Part shown: piece after piece, positions 7,783 to 16,294 of the stretch | Layout of the letters: every line of letters begins with the position of its first letter | How positions within the stretch are numbered: the stretch's first letter is position 1 | NCBI RefSeq assembly: GCF_009870785.1 | Contig: NZ_WTWX01000018.1 | Location: 1 to 64,000, forward strand | Source of the DNA: Paenibacillus sp. An7 | Lineage (GTDB): Bacteria > Bacillota > Bacilli > Paenibacillales > Paenibacillaceae | Direction of reading: 5' to 3' | Length of the DNA: 64,000 bases | Notes under the pieces: generated by a model | Databases searched by the model: none | Seen by the model: the letters and a program-made list of their open reading frames with translations, nothing else | What the model was told of the DNA's origin: nothing | Position numbers and translations under genes: made by a program

Positions 7783-9747
7783 ATGAAGCGACTAACAATG
7801 GGCCTGTTCGCCCATGTGGATGCAGGTAAGACAACTTTTGCGGAACAGCTGCTGTATCATACGAACAGTATCCGGTCGCGTGGGCGGGTGGATCATCAAG
7901 ATGCTTTTCTAGACAACCACGACATCGAGAGAACTAGGGGCATTACGGTATTCGCAGATCAGGCAGTTATGGAATATAAAGGAGATACCTATTATTTGAT
8001 AGATACGCCTGGACACGTCGATTTTTCTCCAGAAATGGAGCGGGCAATTCAGGTCATTGATTATGCAATCCTGATTGTAAGTGCGGTTGAAGGAGTTCAA
8101 GGTCATACGGAGACGGTTTGGCAGCTGCTGCGAAAACATCGGATTCCAACATTTTTCTTTATTAACAAAACGGATCGGATCGGCGCAGACGTAGACAGAA
8201 CTGTGGAAGATATCCGTCAGCAATTGACGGAGGAAGTATGCTGCGTAACTCAAAACTTAGCTGGCGGCATGATCGGTGAATCGCTGCGGGAGGCGATGGC
8301 AGAGCGAGATGAAGATTTGCTGGAAGCGTTTCTTGAGGGAAGCGAGGATCCGAACTTCTGGATGGAGGCCTTGCAGAAGATGATAGCAACAGGTCTGCTC
8401 TTTCCGTATGCTTATGGTTCTGCACTACAAGATATAGGTGTCATTGAATTTCTAGAACAGCTGCATATGCTGACAACATCATCTTATGATGAGAATGCCT
8501 CATTTCAGGGACGGGTTTATAAAATTCGGCACGATGAAAGCGGTATGCGACTCACATTCATTAAGGCGCTTGGCGGGCAGTTGAAAGTGAGAGAAGAGCT
8601 TTCTTACGAGAGCAACGGGGTTCCATATGATGAGAAAATTACGCGGATCTTCTTGATGAATGGTCTTAGGTCCCAACCTGTAGAAAAAGTGGCAGCAGGC
8701 GATTTGTTTGCGGTTGCTGGACTGTCCGCGGCAGGGGCTGGGCAAGGACTAGGATTGTTATCAGACAAGTTAGCTTACGACTCGGAGCCAACGTTACAAT
8801 CGAAGGTATTATTCGACAATTCGATACACGTACAGAAGGTTCTAGCGGCTTTCCGTATGCTGGAGGCAGAGGAACCGTCTCTGAACGTCGTTTGGGATGA
8901 GAAATTCCAAGAGATCTCTATCCGCGTTATGGGATTGATTCAGCTAGAAGTGCTGGAACAGATCGTGAGGGAGCGGTTTGGTTTTGCTATCTCTTTTGGC
9001 CAACCCGAAATCTTGTATAAGGAAACGATTCAATCAGCTGTAAAAGGATATGGTCACTTCGAACCACTCAGGCACTATGCAGAAGTCCATCTGCTGATTG
9101 AACCAGGAGAAAGGGGTGGCGGCATCAAGTTCGATAGCAAATGTCATGTCGATGACTTGAATGTCAGCTATCAGAATTTGATTCGGGATCATCTATATGA
9201 AAGGGAGCATCACGGTCTGCTGACTGGTATGCCGATAACCGATGTGAACATTACACTGCTGAGGGGCCGTGCACATAAAGAACATACCCATGGCGGCGAT
9301 TTTCGTGAAGCTGTCTTTCGAGCGCTGCGGCAGGGGCTTGAGAAAGCTGATAATGTGCTGCTTGAGCCCTATTACGATTTCAAAATCAAGGTTGCTATGG
9401 ATGAACTGGGCAGGGTGCTGTCTGATATTCAGCGGGCTTCAGGTGTTTTTGATCCGCCGCAAACGAACGAAACGCAAGCAGTGGTTACAGGCAGGGTGCC
9501 CGTGTCGACTTTCATGAACTACAGTACAGAATTTGCATCTTTTACACATGGACGAGGAAGTATTCGCTGCGTGTTTGGCGGCTACGATCGATGCCATAAT
9601 ACAGAGGAAGTCATTGAGCAGATAGGTTACCGCAAAGAGGCAGATTCACTATATACTTCTTCCTCCATCTTTTGTGCTAAAGGGGCAGGATACTCGGTTC
9701 CATGGGATGAGGCTGAAGCCAAGATGCATCTTGCATTAGAAGCTTGA
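7783..9747 (+). CDS. Tet(M)-type ribosomal protection GTPase
   Basis: An EF-G-like translation GTPase of the tetracycline ribosomal protection class, about 654 aa, the usual length for Tet(M)/Tet(O). G motifs are in order: AHVDAGKTT near residue 10, RTRGIT, DTPGHVDF, NKTD, and SAVEG. A domain II barrel and an EF-G-like C-terminal half follow, with a closing region FTHGRGSIRCVFGGYDRC like the Tet(M) C-terminal domain. It would bind the ribosome and dislodge tetracycline, or act as a related rescue factor. ATG 7744 adds 13 residues absent from Tet(M). ATG 7783 with GAGGA 12 nt upstream matches the family start better. Actual resistance is inferred. Confidence 0.8.
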   Translation: MKRLTMGLFAHVDAGKTTFAEQLLYHTNSIRSRGRVDHQDAFLDNHDIERTRGITVFADQAVMEYKGDTYYLIDTPGHVDFSPEMERAIQVIDYAILIVSAVEGVQGHTETVWQLLRKHRIPTFFFINKTDRIGADVDRTVEDIRQQLTEEVCCVTQNLAGGMIGESLREAMAERDEDLLEAFLEGSEDPNFWMEALQKMIATGLLFPYAYGSALQDIGVIEFLEQLHMLTTSSYDENASFQGRVYKIRHDESGMRLTFIKALGGQLKVREELSYESNGVPYDEKITRIFLMNGLRSQPVEKVAAGDLFAVAGLSAAGAGQGLGLLSDKLAYDSEPTLQSKVLFDNSIHVQKVLAAFRMLEAEEPSLNVVWDEKFQEISIRVMGLIQLEVLEQIVRERFGFAISFGQPEILYKETIQSAVKGYGHFEPLRHYAEVHLLIEPGERGGGIKFDSKCHVDDLNVSYQNLIRDHLYEREHHGLLTGMPITDVNITLLRGRAHKEHTHGGDFREAVFRALRQGLEKADNVLLEPYYDFKIKVAMDELGRVLSDIQRASGVFDPPQTNETQAVVTGRVPVSTFMNYSTEFASFTHGRGSIRCVFGGYDRCHNTEEVIEQIGYRKEADSLYTSSSIFCAKGAGYSVPWDEAEAKMHLALEA

Positions 9748-9831
9748 GTTATTTATCAGGAAAATTCATAGGATACTAAGCAACTGCAAAATTATCATCC
9801 GTCGTTAATCTGATAAAACGAGAATACATAT

Positions 9832-9858
9832 AAAGGCACTCCAAGTGAGTGTCTTTTC
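9832..9858 (+). terminator. Terminator of tet-like gene
   Basis: AAAGGCACTC / GAGTGTCTTTT stem with a CAAGT-type loop and a short T-rich tail. Confidence 0.75.
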
Positions 9859-10032
9859 TATTTAACCTTTACAAACTATATGAAGAATCGAAAGGTAAAG
9901 GTGATACTTGACTGTGGTTTACCATAGATACCACTACTTTTCTCGCCTAACTCATTATCCATTTTTCTTCCAAACATTGCCATGCCTACAAAATTTAATT
10001 ATACTCTTAGCCAAAATAGAATGAGGATTGAG

Positions 10033-10419
10033 ATGAGAAAAGTTCCCTTACTATTCATATTTTTATTAGTACTTCTTACTGGATGTACGAATGCACAAGA
10101 AGATAATAAAACGGTTAAAGTAATTGGTAACCCTGATGCTAATGAGGTATTAAGTCTTGATTTAGATGCGAATATTTTTATGTTTGGAGACCTGATATAT
10201 ATAACCGGTATTGATTGGGTTGATGAATTGGTACTAACCCCCGATGAAGAGATTGGAGAAATAAAAAAACAAACTTCCATTGCAGAAGATTTTTTTAATG
10301 GAACATCAAATGTTCTATCAGTAGGGACAAAAATATATTCAAGTAAAGAACGAGGAGATATTTTATTGGTTAAGATTAATGGAGCAGTACTTAAGTATTA
10401 TGCTTTAGTTGAAGGGTGA
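10033..10419 (+). CDS. Small lipoprotein
   Basis: 128 aa. The signal peptide MRKVPLLFIFLLVLLTGC ends in lipobox LLTGC. The mature part carries a pattern familiar from uncharacterised Bacillus lipoproteins (IDWVDELVLTPDEEIGEI, then LSVGTKIYSSKERGDILLVK). It probably sits on the outer face of the membrane. ATG 10033 has GAGG at 10023-10026. The longer open frame from 9982 is unlikely because it would bury the signal peptide. Function unknown. Confidence 0.75.
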   Translation: MRKVPLLFIFLLVLLTGCTNAQEDNKTVKVIGNPDANEVLSLDLDANIFMFGDLIYITGIDWVDELVLTPDEEIGEIKKQTSIAEDFFNGTSNVLSVGTKIYSSKERGDILLVKINGAVLKYYALVEG

Positions 10420-10547
10420 TATTTAGGAAGCGTTTTAAAGAGGAAATAACATCCGCTAATAGAGAAGTTCCTATAGGATGATGGGACTCGTAAATATGAA
10501 ACGCTAGATGACATAACAAATAATCTTTACAGGAAAGGATTCTAAAA

Positions 10548-10699
10548 ATGGACATTTTTGATGAAATAAAATCGATTGGAAACGTACCTGTGTTGCAAAG
10601 ATAGGCGGATTAAGGCCTGAAAGCACAGATCTTCATTGGTTCGGTGGTGATTTTTTACGTAATCCTAGGGAAGCATGGCCAGAAATTAATGGATCATGA
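10548..10699 (+). pseudogene. Frameshifted remnant, possibly DUF1963-like
   Basis: A gene start with GGAAAGG reads MDIFDEIKSIGNVPVLQR and then stops. In another frame from 10598 the reading continues KIGGLRPESTDLHWFGG, then DFLRNPREAWPEING, resembling the beginning of DUF1963 (YwqG-like) proteins, before a second stop at 10697. The rest of the gene is gone. Family assignment is tentative. Confidence 0.45.
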
Positions 10700-10808
10700 T
10701 TGGTATCTATATTGGGATTGTTATTGAGAGAGACGATAAAACCTGCTGGTAAACGCATATTGCTCTGAAATGACTGAACGTATTACCATAAGAGACGACA
10801 AAAATGAG

Positions 10809-10849
10809 TAAGAAGCCGTGACCCTAATTACAGGGCTACGGCTTCTTAT
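10809..10849 (-). terminator. Terminator of polyamine operon (bidirectional)
   Basis: TAAGAAGCCGT.ACCCT pairs with AGGG.TACGGCTTCTTA. In the minus direction the stem is followed by CATTTTTG. It lies 18 nt past the nspC stop. Confidence 0.8.
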
Positions 10850-10866
10850 TCGTTTCTTATTATTTA

Positions 10867-11994
10867 TTAAGCTAGTCTGAATTTAAAATCCTGATAACCG
10901 AACTCGCGCACGATCCGGCAATCCCCATCTTTGTCCTGCACAGCGATCGCAGGTAATGGCATTCCGTTAAAGGTGTTCGTTTTTACCATAGAGTAGATCG
11001 CCATATCCTCGAAGACCAATCGGTCACCGCTCTTCAGCGGTTGATCGAATGAATAGTCCCCAATGACATCGCCCGTAAGGCAGGTAGGACCGCCAAGCCG
11101 ATAGGTGTATGACTTCTCCCCAGCTTCGCCGGAACCGATAAGCGGCGGACGGTATGGCATTTCCAGAACATCCGGCATATGACAAGTTGCTGACGTGTCC
11201 ACGATCGCAATCTCAATCCCGTTCTTATGGATATCCAGTACCGAGGTAACCATATAGCCTGCATTTAGTGCAATAGCTTCTCCAGGTTCAAGGTAGACTT
11301 CCAAGCCGTATTTATTCTGCATCCGCGAAATACAGGCTTCCAGTCTTGGAATATCATAGTCATCTCTTGTGATATGATGACCGCCGCCGAAATTGATCCA
11401 TTCCATTTGCGTCAACCAAGGCCCGAACTTTTCTTCGACTGCATTCAGCGTGGTCTCCAAGTCGTCCGAGTTCTGTTGGCAAAGGGTGTGGAAGTGCAGT
11501 CCCGTAACCCCTTCAAGCAGTTCGGGGAGGAAATCCTCCCGTTTGACTCCGAATCTAGACCCCGGTGAGCAAGGATCATAGATTTCATGTCCTAACTGTG
11601 TTGAACATTCGGGGTTGATACGGATCCCAATCTTTTTGCCGGCCGCAATGGCTTTTTCCTTATACTTTTCCAGCTGGGAGAAGGAATTAAAGATGATATG
11701 ATCACAAATAGACACAATCTCATCAATTTCATCTTCACGATAGGCAGGGGCAAAGACATGAGTTTCTTTGCCCATCTCTTCATGACCCAGCCGTGCTTCG
11801 AATAAACCGCTCGCCGTTGTCCCGCTTAAGTATTTTCCGATGAGGGGATACATAGCGGTCATGGAAAAAGCTTTTTGCGCCAGCACAATCTTAGCTCCTG
11901 TACGCTCCATAACGCCGCTTAGAATCTTCAGGTTTTTTTCAATGAGTGCTTCATCAACTACGAAACAGGGTGTCGGTAATTCCTCGAACCTCAT
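10867..11994 (-). CDS. nspC: Carboxynorspermidine decarboxylase
   Basis: A fold III PLP decarboxylase that converts carboxy(nor)spermidine to (nor)spermidine, the last step of the alternative polyamine pathway. Lys41 in LAQKAFS is the expected PLP Schiff-base lysine. HFHTLCQ, the glycine-rich INFGGGHH, and GGPTCLTGD with the active-site Cys follow. The best start is ATG 11994 (MRFEELPTPCF), one base after the stop of the upstream dehydrogenase (TAA T ATG), so the two are coupled. The longer frame starting at 12066 overlaps that gene and is not needed. 375 aa fits the family. Confidence 0.9.
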   Translation of the reverse strand: MRFEELPTPCFVVDEALIEKNLKILSGVMERTGAKIVLAQKAFSMTAMYPLIGKYLSGTTASGLFEARLGHEEMGKETHVFAPAYREDEIDEIVSICDHIIFNSFSQLEKYKEKAIAAGKKIGIRINPECSTQLGHEIYDPCSPGSRFGVKREDFLPELLEGVTGLHFHTLCQQNSDDLETTLNAVEEKFGPWLTQMEWINFGGGHHITRDDYDIPRLEACISRMQNKYGLEVYLEPGEAIALNAGYMVTSVLDIHKNGIEIAIVDTSATCHMPDVLEMPYRPPLIGSGEAGEKSYTYRLGGPTCLTGDVIGDYSFDQPLKSGDRLVFEDMAIYSMVKTNTFNGMPLPAIAVQDKDGDCRIVREFGYQDFKFRLA

Positions 11995-11995
11995 A

Positions 11996-13234
11996 TTAGC
12001 GAACGCGCTCCGACTCTTTAGCTTCCTCAGGCAATGCATCAACAAGTACCGGATTAAAGTCTTCAACCCATGGAAGGCCCCATTTGTTCAATTCTTCCAT
12101 GAATGGATCTGGATCGAACTCCTCAATATTGAATACACCTGGTTTATTCCATTTGCCAGTCATGACCATTGCCGCGCCGATCATAGCAGGTACGCCTGTT
12201 GTATAGGAGACAGCTTGGGAGCCCACTTCTTTATAGCACTCTTGATGGTCGCACACATTGTAAACATAGTAAGTCTTGTCTTGGCCGTCTTTTTTCCCTT
12301 TAAAGATACAGCCGATGTTTGTTTTACCTACCGTGCGGGGACCGAGAGAAGCAGGGTCCGGAAGCACAGCCTTCAGGAATTGAAGCGGAATGATTTGTTT
12401 TCCTTCGAATTCGATTGGTTCAATGGAAGTCATTCCTACGTTTTCAAGTGCTTTTAAGTGCATGAGATAGCTTTGACCGAAAGTCATGAAGAAACGAATG
12501 CGTTTCAGTCCAGGTATATTTTGCGCAAGGGATTCAAGCTCTTCATGATAGAGAAGGTACATATCTTTTTGGCCAACTTCAGCAAAGTTATATTCGCGTT
12601 TGATTTCCATTGGTTTCGTTTCGATCCATTGCCCATTCTCCCAGTAACGTCCATTAGCGGACACTTCACGGATGTTAATTTCCGGATTGAAGTTGGTTGC
12701 AAAAGGATAACCATGATCTCCGCCGTTGCAATCCAGGATATCGATATATTCGATTTCGTCAAAATAGTGTTTCAGTGCATAGGCGGAAAACACGCCCGTT
12801 ACGCCTGGGTCAAATCCGCTTCCCAAAAGTGCTGTAATTCCTGCTTTTTCAAAACGTTCGCGATAATCCCATTGCCATTTGTATTCGAATTTTGCCGTAT
12901 CTTCCGGCTCATAGTTTGCTGTATCCATATAATGAGTTTTAGTGGCCAAACAAGCATCCATGATCGTTAAATCTTGGTAAGGCAATGCCAGGTTCATGAC
13001 AATATCCGGTTTCACTTCGTTAATTAGAGCGATTAACTCGTCTACGTTGTTGGCATCCACCTGTGCAGTGGTAATTTTCGTGTTGCCACCATCCAATTTT
13101 GCTTTCAGCTCATCACATTTGGACTTCGTACGGCTTGCAATACAAATTTCTTCGAATACCTCGCTGTTTTGAACGCATTTATGAATTGCTACTGAAGCTA
13201 CGCCGCCGGCGCCAATGATTAGTGCTTTTCCCAT
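11996..13234 (-). CDS. Carboxynorspermidine dehydrogenase (saccharopine dehydrogenase family)
   Basis: It makes carboxy(nor)spermidine by NADPH-dependent condensation of aspartate semialdehyde with a diamine. The N-terminal Rossmann motif GKALIIGAGGVASVAIHKC opens the protein, with the family stretch ALLGSGFDPGVTGVFSAYA near residue 135 and ILDCNGGDHGYPFATNF after it. 412 aa matches the usual size (about 400). GGGGAT precedes the ATG. Together with nspC it forms a complete condensation-decarboxylation module for spermidine or norspermidine. Expression is probably controlled by the leader terminator just upstream. Confidence 0.9.
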   Translation of the reverse strand: MGKALIIGAGGVASVAIHKCVQNSEVFEEICIASRTKSKCDELKAKLDGGNTKITTAQVDANNVDELIALINEVKPDIVMNLALPYQDLTIMDACLATKTHYMDTANYEPEDTAKFEYKWQWDYRERFEKAGITALLGSGFDPGVTGVFSAYALKHYFDEIEYIDILDCNGGDHGYPFATNFNPEINIREVSANGRYWENGQWIETKPMEIKREYNFAEVGQKDMYLLYHEELESLAQNIPGLKRIRFFMTFGQSYLMHLKALENVGMTSIEPIEFEGKQIIPLQFLKAVLPDPASLGPRTVGKTNIGCIFKGKKDGQDKTYYVYNVCDHQECYKEVGSQAVSYTTGVPAMIGAAMVMTGKWNKPGVFNIEEFDPDPFMEELNKWGLPWVEDFNPVLVDALPEEAKESERVR

Positions 13235-13281
13235 TTTTCAATCCCCTATTCTAAATTAGATTTTTATGTAAAAACGGCAAC

Positions 13282-13323
13282 AAAAAAAGCAAGCGAAACA
13301 CGCATCATGCGCATCACACTTGC
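13282..13323 (-). terminator. Intrinsic terminator inside polyamine operon leader
   Basis: On the minus strand GCAAGTGTGATGCGCA folds onto TGCGTGTTTCGCTTGC, about 15 pairs with some G-U, and seven T follow. It ends about 48 nt upstream of the dehydrogenase start and so points into the operon, as an attenuator would. Confidence 0.75.
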
Positions 13324-13420
13324 TTCAATATATAGTCAAATAATAAGAAAAGTCCCAATAAACATGACTGGACAAACCTCTTGCGTGTTCATCAGCCAAT
13401 CATAAAATAAATCGTCTCAT
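13324..13420 (-). promoter_or_regulatory. Putative structured leader upstream of attenuator
   Basis: On the minus strand ATGATTGG (13403-13396) can pair with CCAGTCAT (13371-13364), an 8-bp stem enclosing 24 nt, just before the terminator hairpin. No T-box sequence or known riboswitch core is recognised. The region could hold a cis-regulatory RNA sensing a polyamine or precursor, which is inference only. Confidence 0.35.
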
Positions 13421-13549
13421 GGAAAGGATCTTAATATTCAACTATACAATGTTAGGATCAGAGTCTATATAGCAAATAATTACTTTTACCACTCTTATTG
13501 ACCGTTTCACAAGTTGTGTGCAAAATGCACTGGTTGTAAAGTAACCAAC

Positions 13550-13738
13550 TTATAAAATTCGAGCTTTTAACTCAATCAATAAGGCAACAAAGTTGCCAAT
13601 CGGCATTTGACCCGGCTGTCCGTATGGCCTTGACTTCCAGTAAAGAAAGTGGTCAAAGATTATCTGCTTGGAAAGATCCTAAATAGGAGTTGAATATTTG
13701 CTTTCCAAAAATAATGCTTCTTCATAGTAGCAGGCTTG
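13550..13738 (-). pseudogene. Unidentified gene fragment
   Basis: The minus frame reads like protein: QACYYEEALFLESKYSTPI, a TAG at 13681-13679, then DLSKQIIFDHFLYWKSRPYG and PIGNFVALLIELKARIL before TAA. There is no start codon with a ribosome binding site. It is probably the tail of a lost gene. Family not recognised. The rest of 13420-13966 holds no gene. Confidence 0.4.
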
Positions 13739-13966
13739 AAGTTATAGCGCAAGAAAAATTTTCTAAAAAGATGAAAAGGTTGAAATCACTTTGGAGTCAG
13801 ATAAGGGTTAGATGAGGAAAACTGCTGCTCAAATAAGGTAGTTCTCGTAACTGAGAAAAGTCTGATCATTTCATTTAACAACGTTGAATCTATATGTTTT
13901 TGTTGACGGCTCTCTTAATAAGGAATAGGATCTTACCAATTTAGCTTATTAGCTGGGAGGATACAT

Positions 13967-14749
13967 ATGACTAATATTCAAGTACTTGTACTAGACTTGG
14001 ATGGGACCTTACTGAGTAATGATAAATCAATATCTCCAAGGAATTATCAGGCTGTCAAAAGATGTTTTGATTCTGGAATTCATATTATTATTGCTACGGC
14101 ACGGCCGCCTAGAGCAGCTGATCAATTTTTAAAAGAATTCCCTTTTGTAGACTATATGGTTTATTACAATGGTGCTTTAGTTACATGTAAATCGAAGCAG
14201 AATGAGCAGCATATTAGTATCCCTATAGAGATAAGCCAACAGATAAGCCAGTTCATCGAGTTACGCGCACCTAAGTCCTTTATCTCATATGAAGTTAACG
14301 ATTCATGGTATACATGTAGTCCAGTACCTGACTCCGAGTGTGCTCCATTGGGTATCCGTATGAATGATCCCAAACCCCAAGTTGTGGATAAAGAATATAT
14401 AAGTTCGCTTTCACCTACCAAAATATTGGTCCTAGGTTGCAATGCATGGAAGGATATAAGCGAACAATTCGGTGGCCATGTGAACGTAATCGCAACCGAT
14501 GAAGGGGTACTAGTTCAAATTATGCATAAGTCAGCTTCCAAGGAACAAGGGGTACAATGGGTGTTAAATGATATCGGTGTAAAATCAGAAAATGTAATGG
14601 TATTTGGGGATGACTTTAACGATTTAGGCCTATTTCATATGTCCGGATTTCCCATCGCCATGGAAAATGCAATCGTCGAACTTAAACATTGTGCAGCCTA
14701 TGTAACCGAATCAAATAATAACGATGGTGTTGCTGCTGCAATCGATTGA
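13967..14749 (+). CDS. Cof-type HAD-IIB phosphatase
   Basis: A haloacid dehalogenase superfamily hydrolase of the Cof subfamily, which dephosphorylates sugar or cofactor phosphates in the cytoplasm. Motif I is LDLDGTLLS (Asp10, Asp12), motif II IIATARPP, motif III Lys in SKEQGVQWVL, motif IV VFGDDFNDLGLF. A C2 cap domain lies between about residues 85 and 180. It ends at NNDGVAAAID, about 10 residues shorter than most relatives. GGGAGG lies 8 nt upstream of the ATG. Confidence 0.85.
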   Translation: MTNIQVLVLDLDGTLLSNDKSISPRNYQAVKRCFDSGIHIIIATARPPRAADQFLKEFPFVDYMVYYNGALVTCKSKQNEQHISIPIEISQQISQFIELRAPKSFISYEVNDSWYTCSPVPDSECAPLGIRMNDPKPQVVDKEYISSLSPTKILVLGCNAWKDISEQFGGHVNVIATDEGVLVQIMHKSASKEQGVQWVLNDIGVKSENVMVFGDDFNDLGLFHMSGFPIAMENAIVELKHCAAYVTESNNNDGVAAAID

Positions 14750-14882
14750 TCTATATATACCCCTGATTAAAGCAACTAAAGGTATTATGAAATTGATTCT
14801 ATTTTAAAAGTAATTGATTATAAAAATATTTTACCTGGAAATAATCTGGAATTTTAAGGTAGAATTTATAGCAGAATAGCTG

Positions 14883-14968
14883 AAAGGAGCGATCAATCAA
14901 TGTTAAACAAGGTGGTTATTATTTAGGTCCACAGAGGATTTATCTCATTTTTTGGATTTCCTCTGTGG
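14883..14968 (+). promoter_or_regulatory. Leader ORF plus hairpin before kinase gene
   Basis: AAAGGAG (14883-14889) is followed by an 8-codon ORF, MLNKVVII, at 14900-14926. A perfect 10-bp stem then follows, CCACAGAGGA (14929-14938) with TCCTCTGTGG (14959-14968). The next gene starts about 20 nt later. The layout resembles leader-peptide attenuation of antibiotic resistance genes. No T-run directly follows the stem. Confidence 0.45.
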
Positions 14969-14987
14969 CAATTTCATCGTTGCAAAA

Positions 14988-16118
14988 ATGTTGGCTGGAG
15001 GAGATCGTATAAATCATAATAAGGTTATTAAAATCAGTGAAGAATATTTACTTCCATTAGCGTCAGAGTTGTTCGAATTAGAAGGTTATAATATGCAGCT
15101 TATTCCGGCACATGAAGGTGGGCGGAATGTTGTTTACTCCTGTGAAAAAGAGGGGAACGACTCCAAAATACTCAGGATTGCATTCTTACCTGACAGGAGC
15201 CGGGAAGATTTTCTGGGAGAACATGAGTATATCAGGTATTTATTCGAGCACGGAGGAAGTGTCTCGGATGTTGTCAGCTCTAAGAAGGGAAAATTGCTGG
15301 AAGAAATCATTCATAATCATCATAGCTATTTTATATCCCTGTTTCCTAAGGCGAAAGGGAAGATGCTAGTCGAAAATAATTATCAGTACCGGGATGGAGC
15401 TCCAATTACTGAATATTACTATAATTCCGGTAAAGTCCTGGGGAAATTGCACCAAATATCGAAAGGATATATTCCTATCCATCGCCGTTATAGCTTTTTC
15501 GATAAATACAATGTCTTGTATATCGATAAACTGATACCTGAATCCTTCCCTTTGCTTAAGGAGAAACTGGTCGAGCTCCTTAATACCTTACAAGGATTGG
15601 AAAGGAACCAAGTGACTTTCGGTATGAACCATTTTGACTATAATGATGGGAATTATTCAATTGATTTTAATACCGGACAAATAACCGTATATGATTTTGA
15701 TAATTCATGTTACTGCTGGTATATGTTTGATCTGGCAGGACTCTGGATCAGCGGGGTAGGCTGGATACAATTTGAACCAGACGCTGGTAAACGCAAAAAG
15801 TTTATGGATGATTATTTTGAAACAGTCCTCGCAGGGTACAGATCTGAGACAAAAATCGAAGATTCGATGTTGGATAAGTTGCCCTTATTTATTCAGGTAA
15901 ACATCTTGGAAAGTATTGTTGATGCATTTGAAGTAATGCATCACACCGGTGAGGAACCGACATGTGACGAGGAACTATCCTATCTTATAAAATGTTTGGA
16001 AGACGATATCCCGTATAAAGGCTTCTTTCATCAAATTTACTCATGCGAAGAACCCTTTGAGTTTGAGGAACGATTAATAGCTTTGAGCGAGAGCGAGATA
16101 CCAAAAAATATGGATTAA
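14988..16118 (+). CDS. APH/RdoA-like kinase
   Basis: A phosphotransferase of the aminoglycoside phosphotransferase / RdoA-like kinase superfamily, about 376 aa. The nucleotide-binding lobe is followed by the catalytic loop FGMNHFDYNDGNY (HxDxxxxN type) and the metal-binding DFD in TVYDFDNSCYCW. Substrate unknown: it may be an antibiotic, sugar or protein. The start is unsure. ATG 14988 lacks a good ribosome binding site, whereas GGAGGAG at 14996-15002 is followed by no standard start codon in frame, so an ATA at 15009 is conceivable. A leader ORF and hairpin precede it. Confidence 0.75.
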   Translation: MLAGGDRINHNKVIKISEEYLLPLASELFELEGYNMQLIPAHEGGRNVVYSCEKEGNDSKILRIAFLPDRSREDFLGEHEYIRYLFEHGGSVSDVVSSKKGKLLEEIIHNHHSYFISLFPKAKGKMLVENNYQYRDGAPITEYYYNSGKVLGKLHQISKGYIPIHRRYSFFDKYNVLYIDKLIPESFPLLKEKLVELLNTLQGLERNQVTFGMNHFDYNDGNYSIDFNTGQITVYDFDNSCYCWYMFDLAGLWISGVGWIQFEPDAGKRKKFMDDYFETVLAGYRSETKIEDSMLDKLPLFIQVNILESIVDAFEVMHHTGEEPTCDEELSYLIKCLEDDIPYKGFFHQIYSCEEPFEFEERLIALSESEIPKNMD

Positions 16119-16122
16119 TAAA

Positions 16123-16225
16123 TAGGAGGCAGCCGACAAACGTCGGTTGCCTCCTTATTAAACACAGCGGATTGCTAACCGTTTCCTAGAGTTAAGCTAA
16201 CAGGCAGTTTTCTTGATTAAATACG
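16123..16225 (+). repeat. Terminator plus hairpin-repeat relative (copy A)
   Basis: AGGAGGCAGCCGAC pairs with GTCGGTTGCCTCCT and ends the kinase transcript. The tail GTTAAGCTAACAGGCAG near 16191 matches the GCTAnYGGGCAG tail of the repeat found at 17837, 25818, 27064 and 28514. Confidence 0.6.
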
Positions 16226-16294
16226 AGATTTCATAATGGAATGTTACGAGAGAAAATAGATATAGATATCGAATACAAAGGGAGACGTTCCTCA

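Noticed and set aside
11840..12970. Plus-strand ORFs opposite the polyamine genes (205 and 170 codons)
   Set aside because: Antisense shadows of two well-identified enzymes, with low-complexity hydrophobic translations.
13364..13403. CTGATGA core (minus strand) suggesting a hammerhead ribozyme in the polyamine leader
   Set aside because: The required stem II and the GAAA partner are absent. The hit is a common heptamer.
13282..13560. T-box or other known riboswitch in the polyamine leader
   Set aside because: No T-box antiterminator sequence (TGGNACC-like) and no recognisable core of a known riboswitch. Only an unclassified leader can be claimed.
16191..16197. GTTAAGC as an integron attC core site
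   Set aside because: Matches GTTRRRY in copy A only. Other copies lack both core sites, and no integrase is present in the window.
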